Position numbers and translations under genes: made by a program. Source: UBA6898 sp964463135 (GTDB lineage: Bacteria; Nitrospirota; Thermodesulfovibrionia; Thermodesulfovibrionales; UBA6898). From it: 64,000 bases of DNA. The notes under the pieces are model-generated. The model was not told the DNA's origin and ran no database searches. It saw only the letters and a program-made list of their open reading frames with translations. The stretch spans positions 1-64,000 of the forward strand of contig CAYXBA010000009.1 of assembly GCA_964463135.1 (NCBI GenBank), in the 5' to 3' direction. Positions 11,101 to 23,100 of this stretch are shown here, in pieces (the first letter of the stretch is position 1; every line of letters begins with the position of its first letter).

Positions 11101-14100
11101 GTTGGCAGTAGATATGCCTACTGTTCCGCCGTCACCAGTGAAGGCCCCAGCGTCTGCTATTGCTGCTCCTGCTGCTGCTACGCTGGCTGCGTTAGCTGCT
11201 CCGCCCGTTGCCGTTGCAGTTGAGTCGTTGGCTATAGCGCTTATGCCGCCCGTGGCTGAGGTGCTGATGTCGGTTATGCTGATCGCTGATGTGGCCCCTG
11301 CAGTGCTGATGTTCGCCGTACCGCCTAAGCCTGTCTCTGCACCGGCCAGCGCTGTTGCATCGCCGCCTAAAGCTGTGCCTGAGGTGTTGATCGCTGTTGC
11401 AGCTCCACCGGTTGACGTTGCAGTTGCCGTAAATGAGTTCGCACTGCCACCGCCATCAAGATTGATGTCCGGGTTTTCTTCCTCACTATCGGTTACGCTG
11501 ATAGGCGAGGTGCCGCCTGCGGTCGTGACCGTGAAGGTCCCGCCGTCCCCTGTGGCTGCCCCTGCCAGCGCAATGGCCGCTCCGCCAACGGCAGTTGCAT
11601 TAGCTGCTGTGGCAGTCGCTGCTCCTCCTGTCGCTGTCGCGATGGCATCAGTCGATAATGCTCCCGCACCGCCATCTGCATTAATAAGTATGTTAGTAAG
11701 AGTTACGGATGAGGTGTTGCCGCTTGTGGTTATGCTTATTGCTCCGCTATCCCCGTTAAACGCCCCTGCGTCTGCTATTGCTGAACCAGCCTCTGCTGAA
11801 CTGGCTGCACTTGCCGATCCGCCCGTTGCCGTTGCAGTTGAGATGTTTGCTATTGCACTGCCGCCGCCATTTGCTACTATGCTGATGTCGGTCGTGCTAA
11901 TCGCTGATGTAGCCCCAGTCGTTCCTATGGTCACGCTGCCGCCGTTGCCGTTTTCTGCTCCCGCTTCTGCTACGGCATCGCCGCCAAAGGCTGAGCCATT
12001 GACTGCGTCTGCATTGCCGCCGGTCGCAGTTGCCGTTGCCGCGGCTGAGTTTGCACTGAAGCCAGCCATCAGCATGATGTCGCTTCCGTTGCCGGCTGTG
12101 TCGGTTATCACGATGCCCGAGGTGCTGCCTGCGGTCGTGACCGTGAAGGTCCCGCCGTCTCCGGTTGCTGCTCCTGCTGTCGCTCCTGCATCGCCGCCGG
12201 TGGCTGTTGCTCCTGTTGCCGTTGCATTGGCTGCTCCGCCGGTCGCTGTTGCCGTTGCTGTGGTGTTGGACATTGCAGAACCGCCGCCCATTGCCGTTAC
12301 CGATACGTTGGTAAGGCTGATGTCTGCCAATGTCCCGGTCGTGGTGGTCGTTATGCTGATCTGGCCGCCGTCTCCGTTGGCTGCTCCGGCTTCTGCTTCT
12401 GCATCTCCGCCGGTTGCGGTTACGTTTGCATCTGCCCTGCCGCCTGTGGCTGTTGCTGTTGACGTTCCAGCTGTTGCACTGTTGCCGCCCATCGACTGGA
12501 TGCTGCTGTCGATTACGCCGATGTTGGAGCCGTTTCCGTCTGTCCTTACGGTTGCTACTCCGCCATCGCCGTTAAACGCCCCGGCTGTTGCGCTTGCATC
12601 GCCGCCGGTGGCTACTCCGCCTGCGTTGGTCGCTGTTGCAGCTCCGCCGGTTGCCGTTGCTGTGGCCGTAGTGCTTGTTGCACTGTTGCCGCCGTCAAGA
12701 ACGATGCTGACGTTGGTAAGGCTGATGTCTGAGTTGTCTCCAGCAGTTGTGCTGGTAAAGCTCCCGCCAAGTCCTGTAAAGGCACCTGCTCTTGCTGTCG
12801 CTGCACCGCCGGTGGCTATGCCGTCAGTTCCGGTCGCTACTGCTGCGCCACCCGTTGCTGTTGCATCTGCGGTGGTGCTCATTGCTGTTGAACCGTCCAT
12901 TGCCGTTACCGATACGTTGGTAAGGGTTATGGATGAGGTGTTGCCGCTTGTCGTTATGCTCGTGGCTCCACCTGTGCCGGTGAAGGCCCCTGCATCCGCT
13001 ACTGCTGCTCCGCCGGTCGCTACGTCTGCTGCATTTGCTGCCCCGCCCGTTGCCGTTGCATTGGCTATGGTTGAGGTTGCACTGTTGCCGCCCATTGCCG
13101 TGATGCTGACATTGGTCGTGCTGATCGCTGAGGTAACTCCGGTCGTCCCTACGGTCACGCTGCCGCCATTGCCGTTTTCTGCTCCGGCTTCTGCCGATAC
13201 AGCATCTCCGCCAAAGGCTGAACCATTGACTGCCGTTGCATTGCCGCCCGTTGCACTAGCTGTTGCAATGGTCGAGGTTGCACTGCTACCACCCATAAGG
13301 GTCAGGTCTGTGTCGGTTATCACGATGCCTGAGGTGCCGCCTGCGGTCGTGACGGTTACACTGCCGCCGTCTCCGTTGACTGCACCGGCTGCTGCACTTG
13401 CATCACCGCCGGTTGCCGTTGCTCCACTGGCCGTTGCATTGGCTGCGCCTCCGGTCGCTGTTGCATCGGCTATGGTCGAGGTTGCACTGCCGCCACCCAT
13501 CGCTACTACCGATACGTTAGTAATGGTTATCGATGATGTGTTGCCGCTTGTCGTTATGATTGTGGCTCCACCTGTGCCGGTGAAGGCCCCTGCATCCGCT
13601 ACTGCTGCTCCGCCGGTCGCTACGTCTGCTGCATTTGCTGCCCCGCCCGTTGCCGTTGCATTGGCTATGGTTGAGGTTGCACTGTTGCCGCCCATTGCCG
13701 TGATGCTGACATTGGTCGTGCTGATCGCTGAGGTAACTCCGGTCGTCCCTACGGTCACGCTGCCGCCATTGCCGTTTTCTGCTCCGGCTTCTGCCGATAC
13801 AGCATCTCCGCCAAAGGCTGAACCATTGACTGCCGTTGCATTGCCGCCCGTTGCACTAGCTGTTGCAATGGTCGAGGTTGCACTGCTACCACCCATAAGG
13901 GTCAGGTCTGTGTCGGTTATCACGATGCCTGAGGTGCCGCCTGCGGTCGTGACGGTTACACTGCCGCCGTCTCCGTTGACTGCACCGGCTGCTGCACTTG
14001 CATCACCGCCGGTTGCCGTTGCTCCACTGGCCGTTGCATTGGCTGCGCCTCCGGTCGCTGTTGCTGTTGCCGTGGTATTGGATGTTGCAGAACTGCCACC

Positions 14101-17100
14101 CATTGCTGTTACCGTTACGTTGGTCAGGCTGATGTCTGCCAATGTCCCGGTCGTGGTGGTCGTGATGCTGGTCTGGCCGCCTGCTCCGTTGGCCGCTCCG
14201 GCTGTTGCATCTGCTGCTCCTCCGGTCGCTGTCACGTTCGCATCTGCCCTGCCGCCTGTGGCCGTTGCTGTGGCTGTGCCTGAGTTTGCACTGTTTCCGC
14301 CCATTGCCTGGATGCTGCTGTCGATCATGCCGATGTTGGAGCCGTCTCCTGCAGTGCTTATATTGCCTGTGCCGCCATCGCCGTTAAACGCGCCGCCCAT
14401 TGCTGTTGCTGCGCCGCCCGTGGCTACTCCGCCTGCGTTGGTCGCTGTTGCGTTTCCGCCAGTTGCCGTTGCGGTGGCTGTGGTTGAGAATGCGCCGCTT
14501 CCGCCGTCAAGAACGATGCTTACATTGGTAAGGCTGATGTCTGAGTTGTCTCCAGCAGTTGTGCTGGTAAAGCTCCCGCCAAGTCCTGTAAAGGCACCTG
14601 CTCTTGCTGTCGCTGCACCGCCGGTGGCTATGCCGTCAGTTCCGGTCGCTACTGCTGCGCCACCCGTTGCTGTTGCATCTGCGGTGGTGCTCATTGCTGT
14701 TGAACCGTCCATTGCCGTTACCGATACGTTGGTAAGGGTTATGGATGAGGTGTTGCCGCTTGTCGTTATGCTCGTGGCTCCACCTGTGCCGGTGAAGGCC
14801 CCTGCATCCGCTACTGCTGCTCCGCCAATCGCTGTGTTGGCTGCATTTGCTGCCCCGCCCGTTGCCGTTGCATTGGCTATGGTCGAGGTTGCAACACTGC
14901 CGCCATTGGCCGATACCATTACGTCATTAATACTTATTGCAGATGTATTGCCGCTCGTACTTATGCTCGTATCTCCGCCATCGCCATTAAACGCCCCTGC
15001 CTCAGCTGTTGCATCGCCACCGGTTGCCATATTGCCAGATCCTGCTCTGCCGCCTGTTGCAGTCGCTGTGGCTATATCCGAGGTTGCACTGCTGCCACCG
15101 TCAAGAGTGATGCCTACATTTGCAAGTGTGATCTCTGAGTTCGTACCTTCAGTGCTTACGGTTACTGCTCCGCCATCACCGTTAAATGCTCCAGCTTCTG
15201 CTATGGCAGAGCCGCCCGTTGCAATATTATCAGCTCCCGCTCTGCCGCCAGTCGCATTAGCTGTTGCGTTTGTGGACGATGCGCTGCTGCCGCCAGTCGC
15301 TGAGATATTTGTATCAGTCACGCTAATGTTGGAATTCACCCCACCGGTCGTAACCGTTACCGTGCCGCCGTTGCCGTTTACCGCCCCGGCTATCGCTGTT
15401 GCATTGCCACCGGTTGCCATATTGCCTGCGCCTGCTCTGCCACCCACTGCTGTTGCACTGGCTATATTCGAGGTCGCACTGCTGCCGCCATCAAGAGTGA
15501 TACCAACATTTGCAAGGCTGATCTCTGAGCTGTTTCCTGTTGAAGAGACAGTTATTGCTCCGCCATCGCCGTTAAATGCGCCGGCTTCTGCCGTTGCAGA
15601 GCCACCAGTTGCCATATTGCCTGCACCTGCTCTGCCGCCCGTTGCAGCAGCTGTTGCATTTGTGGACGTTGCTCTATCACCGCCATTGGCTGTGATATTC
15701 GTATCAGTCATGCTAATGTTGGAGTTCGTCCCGCCGGTTGTTACCGTCACTGTACCGCCGTTGCCGTTTACCGCCCCGGCTATCGCTGTTGCATTGCCAC
15801 CGGTTGCCATATTGCCTGCGCCTGCTCTGCCGCCCTCTGCCGTTGCACTGGCTATGTTTGAGGTAGCACTGCTGCCGCCGTCAAGCGTGATACCAACATT
15901 TGCAAGGCTAATCTCTGAGTTGTTGCCGGTTGAAGATACAGTTACCGCTCCGCCATCGCCGTTAAATGCGCCGGCTTCTGCAATTGCATCGCCGCCGGTT
16001 GCCATATTGCCTGCTCCTGCTCCGCCGCCTGTAGCATTGGCTGTTGCATTTGTGGATGCTGCTCTATCACCGCCATTGGCTGTGATATTCGTATCAGTCA
16101 TGCTAATGTTGGAGTTCGTCCCGCCGGTTGTTACCGTCACTGTACCGCCGTTGCCGTTTACCGCCCCGGCTATCGCTGTTGCCGAGCCGCCAGTTGCATT
16201 GCCCATGTCTGCAGTTGCGTTGCCACCCTCTGCCGTTGCACTGGCTATGTTTGAGGTAGCACTGCCGCCGCCGTCAAGCGTGATACCAACATTTGCAAGG
16301 CTGATCTCTGAGTCGTTTCCTGTTGAAGATACGGTCACTGCTCCGCCGTCGCCGTTAAATGCGCCTGCTTCTGCTGTTGCCGCTCCGCCAGTTGCCATAT
16401 TGACCGCTTCCGCTGATCCTCCCGTTGCATTGGCTGTAGCGTTTGCAGATATTGCATTGCTACCGCCATTTGCTGTGATATTCGTATCAGTAATGCTGAT
16501 GTTAGAGGTTGCGCCGCCGGTCGTTACTGTTATAGTGCCGCCATTGCCGTTAAAGGCACCTGCTTTTGCTGTTGCTGAGCCACCGGTCGCTATTCCGCCG
16601 TCTGCTGTTGCATTGGCATATCCGCCCGTTGCGCTGGCCGTCGAGGTATTTGCACTAGCGGAGCTGCCGCCATTTGCACTTACCGTCACATTGGTAAGGC
16701 TGATAGGTGCAGTTGTGCTGTTTGTGCTGAGGGTCACGGATCCGCCATCGCCATTGAATGCTCCGGCTTCTGCTATTGCAGAACCGCCCGTTGCCGTTGC
16801 ATTTACTCCGGTCGCATTTGCGTACCCGCCTTCTGCAGTTGCAGTGGCTATGTTCGAGGTTGCCTCGCTGCCGCCGTCAAGGGTGATACCTACATTCGCA
16901 AGGTTAATCTCGGAGCTGTCCCCAGCTGCTGATACGGTTACTGCTCCTGCATCGCCGTTAAACGCCCCTGCTGATGCCGTTGCTGAGCCGCCCATTGCCA
17001 TATTGGCCGATTCCGCTGATCCGCCTGTTGCATTGGCTGTTGCGTTTGCAGATGTTGCAGTGCTGCCGCCATTGGCTGTGATGTTTGTTTCAGTCATGCT

Positions 17101-20100
17101 GATGTTTGATGTCGTGCCAGCAGTCGTTACGGTCACAGTGCCCCCGTTGCCGGTTACTGCTCCTGCCGTTGCTGTGGCAGTTCCGCCGGTCGCATTGCCC
17201 ATGTTCGCTGTTGCGTTGCCGCCTTCTGCAGTTGCACTTGCCGTGCCAGAATCTGCAGTTGATCCGCCGTTAAGAGTGATGCCCACATTAGCAAAGCTGA
17301 TCTCCGAGTCATCTCCACCGGTTGTTACGATTACGTCGCCACCCACTCCTGCAATAGCTCCTGCTGATGCTGTTGCTGAGCCGCCAAATGCTTCACCGTT
17401 AGATCCGGTTGCATTGGCTGAGCCGCCGGTTGCATTGGCTGTTGCGTTTGCAGATGTTGCAGTGCCACCGCCATTTGCACTTACTGTCACATTGGTAAGG
17501 CTAACCGTTGAATTGATGCCAGTTGTCGTTATGCTGATGTCTCCGCCCGCACCTGTGAAGGCACCTGCTTCTGCTGCAGCGGGTCCGCCGACTGCTATGA
17601 TGTTGCCACTTGCTTCTCCGCCTGTTGCACTTGCAGTGGCATTATTGGTGCTGAGTGCATTGCTGCCGCCATTGGCATTGATGCTGATATTGGTAACGGC
17701 CACTATCGAGTCTGTATTGACTGTGCTTATCGATACCGTGCCGCCATTACCGTTAAATGCTCCGGCGTCTGCACTTGCTGAGCCGCCATAGGCCGCAGAG
17801 CCTGTTGCAGTTGCATTTGCTGCACCACCGGTCGCACTTGCTGTGGTATCGGTGCTGGTTGCATTGCTGCCGCCATTAAGGCTGATGTCAGGATTACCTA
17901 CTGCTCCCAGGTCCTCTATCGTGATCGATGCGTTGATGCCACCAGTGCTTACGGTCACTGATCCGCCATCACCATTGAACGCGCCTGCTGACGCCGTTGC
18001 GTTCCCGCCTGCGGCCGTTGCTCCAGTGCCGGTTGCATTAGCGTAACCACCTTCTGCAGTTGCGATGGCAAAAATCATCGAGGTTGCTTCGCTACCGCCA
18101 TCAAGGGTAATGCCTACATTTGCAAGGCTAATCTCTGAGTAGTTTGCACCGGTAGATACCGTTACAACTCCGCCATTGCCGTTAAACGCTCCGGCTTCTG
18201 CCGTTGCTGAGCCACCGATAGCTACATTGGCCGCATCTGCGCTGCCGCCAGTTGCATTTGCTATGGCGATTGCGGATGTTGCGTTGCCGCCGCCATTTGC
18301 GGTGATGTTCGTGTCAGTCGCGGTAATATTGGAGTTTGCCCCGCCGGTCGTTATGGTTACCGTGCCGCCGTTGCCGTTAGAGGCACCAGCCACTGCAGTT
18401 GCCGATCCGCCCGTTGCATTGCCCATGTTCGCCGTTGCGTTGCCGCCCAGCGCTATTGCAGATGCAATGCCCGGTCCTGCATCAGATCCACCGTCAAGCG
18501 TTATACCTACTTCTCCAAGTCCGATTTCAGAATCTTCACCCTTCGTGCTTACGGCCACTGAACCGCCATCGCCGTTAAACACTCCTGCTTCTGCCGTGGC
18601 ATCACCGCCCGTTGCCGTTGCTCCCATACCGGTTGTATTGGCATACCCACCTGATGCATTGGCTGTTGCACCGAATATGGGGCCCGGTGCAGCACCTGCA
18701 GATGTTGCATTGCTGCCGCCATTGGCTGTGATGTTCGTGTCAGTCAAGCTGATGCTGGAGTTCGTTCCACCGGTCGTTACGGATACTGTTCCGCCATTGC
18801 CATTAAACGCTCCCGCAGTTGCTGTCGCAGTTCCGCCGGTTGCATTACCCATGTCTGCCGTTGCGTTGCCGCCCACTGCATTTGCAAAGGCTATGTTCGA
18901 GGTTGCATTGCTGCCGCCATCAAGGGTGATGCCGACATTTGCGAGGCTGATCTCTGAGTCGTCTCCTGTTGTGCTTACGGTCACTGTTCCGCCGTCGCCG
19001 TTAAACGCTCCGGCTTTGGCTGTTGCATCTCCGCCCGTTGCTACATTGCCTGCATCTGCATAACCGCCTGTTGCATTAGCCATTGCGCCGATATTGGTCG
19101 TTGCATTGCTGCCGCCATTGACTGTGATATCCGTATCAGCAATGCTGACGCTTGAGTCAGTCCCGCCGGTCGTTATGGTTACCGTGCCGCCGTTGCCGTT
19201 AAATGCCCCCGCCGTTGCCGTTGCTGTTCCACCGGTTGCATTGCCTATGCCTGCCGTTGCGTTGCCGCCCTCTGCAACTGCAATGGCTATTCCTGATGCG
19301 GCATTAGATCCTCCGTCAAGTGTTATACCCACGTTGGCAAGGGTGATCTCAGAGTCGTCTCCTTTTGTGCTTACGGTCACCGTTCCGCCATCGCCATTAA
19401 ACGCTCCTGCTTTGGCCGTTGCATCACCGCCCGTTGCCATATTGCCTGCGTCCGCATATCCGCCCGTTGCGGTTACATTTAAAAATAGTGGGGAAATAAC
19501 AAGTGATGCGTTCTCTGATGTTGCATTGCTGCCGCCAATGGCCGTGATGTTCGTATCATCAGAGATGCTGATGCTGGAGTTCTCGCCGCCAGTCGTTACG
19601 GTGACCGTGCCGCCGTTGCCGTTAAATGCCCCTGCGATAGCTGTTGCAGAGCCGCCAGTCGCAATATTGCCTGCCGTTGCGTTGCCGCCCTGTGCATTTG
19701 CAGCAGCTATGTTCGAAGTTGCCTCGCTGCCACCATCAAGCGTGATGCCTACATTAGCTAAGGTGATCTCTGAGTCATCTCCTATTGTGCTTACGGTCAC
19801 TGTTCCGCCGTCGCCGTTAAACGCACCTGCTGTGGCAGATGCTGCACCGCCTGTTGCTACATTGCCGGCATCTGCGTATCCGCCCGTTGCATTGGCCAAC
19901 GCACCGATATTGGTCGTTGCATTGCCGCCGCCATTGGCTGTGACATTTGTATCACTCACGCTAATGCTGGAGTTAGCGCCACCAGTCGTTATTGTTACTG
20001 ATCCGCCGTTGCCGTTGAAGGCTCCTGCCGTTGCCGTTGCAGAACCGCCGGTTGCATTGCCCATGTTTGCCGTTGCATTGCCGCCCTCTGCACTTGCAAA

Positions 20101-23100
20101 GGCGATGAATTCGGCTGCATCGTTGCCGCCATCAAGCGTGATGCCAACATTTGCGAGACTGATCTCTGAGTCATCTCCTGCAGTCGATACAGTTACCGCA
20201 CCGCCATCTCCGTTGAAAGCGCCTGCTTCTGCCGCTGCATCACCGCCCGTTGCTGTTGCATTGACGCCGGTTGCATTGGCATATCCGCCAGTTGCATTGG
20301 CCATCGACATACCTGCGAATGCGATATTTCCACCCGCTGCACTTACTGCTACGTTGGTAAGTGTAATAGATGAAGTATTACCACTCGTGCTTATATTCAC
20401 ACTGCCGCCGTCTCCGTTAAATGCACCCGCTGAGGCTTCAGCGTCACCGCCTGTCGCTACATTGCCGGCATCTGCACTGCCGCCTTCAGCGTCTGAAAGG
20501 GAGAGATCTGAGAAGGCGGTATTTCCGCCTATCGCCGTGATCGTTGTGTCAAGAACGGTTATGCTGGCGTTTGTCCCGCCAGTGCTTACGGTCATTGTGC
20601 CGCCGTTGCCGTTGAACGCTCCTGCTTCAGCTGTTGCAGCGCCACCCGTTGCTATGTTGGCTGCTATGGCTGCCCCACCCGCAGACGTTGAATTAGCGTT
20701 GTCTGAGTTTGCGTTGGATCCGCCATCAAGAGTAATGAAGCTGCTATCTATCGTTATAGTCGAGTTGGTGCCGGCAGTGCTTACCGTAGCATTACCGCCC
20801 TCCCCGTTAAATGCTCCTGCGGTTGCCGTCGCATCGCCGCCTGTTGCATTGCCCAAAACAGCGGTAGCATTGCCGCCGGTTGCTATTGCCGTAGCCGTAG
20901 CGCTTGCTGCATTGCTGCCGCCATTAAGGCTGATGACCGCTGCAGTAAGGCTGATGTTTGAGTCGTCTCCACCGGTTGCGCTGGTGAAGGTCCCGCCAAG
21001 GCCTGTAAAGGCCCCTGCGTTGGCCGTAGCTGATCCACCAATGGCTGTCCCGTTGGCTGCTGTTGCCAGCGCTGCACCGCCCGTTGCCATTGCATCGGCT
21101 GTCGTCGAGGTTGCAGTGCTTCCGTCATTTGCCATAAACGTTGAGCTGGAGAGGGTTATGCCTGAGCTAATATTGGTTGTAGTTATCGATATGTCTCCGC
21201 CGCTGCCTGTTGCTGCCCCTGCATTCGCAGTGGCATTGCCGCCGGTTGCTGCATCGGCTGCATTCGCTGACCCGCCGGTTGCTGTTGCATTGGCTGTTGT
21301 AAAAGAGCTTGCACCTGAGCCGCCATTAGCACCGATGACACTGCCTGTGACTGAAATAGATGATAAAGATCCGATGGTCCCTATGCTTACGCTGCCGCCG
21401 TCGCCCGCTACAGCCCCTGCCTCTGCCTCTGCAGATCCGCCAGTCGCACTTCCCGCTGCAGCATCTGCTGACCCACCCGTTGCCGTTGCATTTGCTGTCG
21501 TAGAAGAGCTTGCACCACTTCCGCCGTCAGTCATAAACAGACTATTGCTGATACTGACCGATGCGTTTGTTCCTGTCGTTGTGATTGCCGCAGATCCGCC
21601 ATCGCCTGCAAATGCTCCTGCTGTTGCCGTTGCATCACCACCGGTTGCTGTTGAGCCTGTGCCATTTGCTGTTGCATTTCCGCCAACTGCATCTGCCGTG
21701 GCGTTGGTCACTGTTGCGCCAGATCCACCCACATCTATTTGGGTGCCTGCATTTATTGTTACATTTGAGTCTGTTCCTATGGTGCTTATGGTCAGGCTGC
21801 CGCCATTGCCGCCCTCTGCGGCTGCACTGGCTGTCGCTGCTCCGCCCGTGGCTGCCGTTGATCCGGTCGCTGTGCCGCCAGAGGCATCTGCTGCTACATC
21901 CGTTGCCGTTGCTGTGCCTCCTACCCCAATTATCAAATTGCCCAAGCTGACAGAGGAGTTCGCTGCCGTTGTATTGATCGTGATCAGGCCGCCATCTCCT
22001 GCGACTGACATTGCTTCAGCCGCTGCTACTCCGCCTATTGCTGTGCCGTTGGATGCTGTAGCATTGCCGCCTTTCGCCGTTGCGCTGGCATTAACTGTCG
22101 TAGCTGTGCCGCCCAGTGCCGAATAGAAGTTGGATGCGGTTATCGGTGAATCAATGCCGCCTGTGCTCAATGTCATGGAACCGCCATCACCTGCATATGC
22201 CCCTGCTTGTGCTGTCGCTACGCCGCCGGTTGCTATTGCACCGGTGCCGGTTGCATTGGCATACCCGGCTGTTGCGTCCGCTGTGGCGTTCGTTGCTGCT
22301 GCTGCGCTACCCAGTGCTGACATAAGGTTACCAGTTACGCTAATCGATGCGTTGCCGCCGCCTGTCGCTGCGGTGAGCGCTCCGCCATTACCGCCAAAGA
22401 CTCCTGCCTCTGCTGTCGCATTGCCGCCGGTCGCACCTGTTGTGCCGTCTGCAGTGCCGCCTGTAGTTGCTGCGTCTGTGTCTGTCGAGATTGCAACAGC
22501 TCCATCCAACAGAATCTGGCTACCCGTGAGGGTGATTGAGGCATTCGTCCCGCTGGTGCTAATGTTGATCAAACCGCCGTTGCCGCCTATGGCTGCTGCT
22601 GTGGCGGTGCCTGCTCCGCCAATTGCTGTGCCATTGGTCGCCGTTGCATCACCACCCACTGCCGTTGCACTAGCATTGGTAACGGTCGCGGTCGAAGCAC
22701 CCATACCCGTAACTACTTGGGCTGTTATCGTTACATTGGAGTCGGTCCCTATCGTGCCAATGGTCAGGATGCCGCCATTGCCGCCAAATACACCTGCTGA
22801 TGCAGTTGCATTGCCGCCTGTCGCAGATGTTGTACCCTCTGCGCTCCCACCGGTTGCTGTTGCGTCTGTGTCTGTCGAAGTGGCCCCAGAGCCCATCATT
22901 GTGACCTGGCTGCCGGTTATGTTGATCGATGCATTCGTCCCACTGGTGCTGACGTTGATAGATCCGCCATTACCGCCTATTGCTGCTGCTGTGGCCGTGC
23001 CTGCTCCGCCGATCGCTGTGCCATTGGTTGCCGTTGCATCACCACCCGCTGCCGTTGCACTGGCATTGGCCGTTGTTGCTGTCGAGGCACCCGTACCCAT

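Noticed and set aside
10211..17791. A 2,526-codon open frame on the plus strand, with others such as 19094-22126 and 22130-23488
   Set aside because: These lie antisense to the adhesin repeats and give monotonous Pro/Ala/Val-rich protein. They stay open because the repeat codons seldom create stops on that strand. They have no start signals or recognisable domain, whereas the minus strand has the leader, TPS domain and partner genes.
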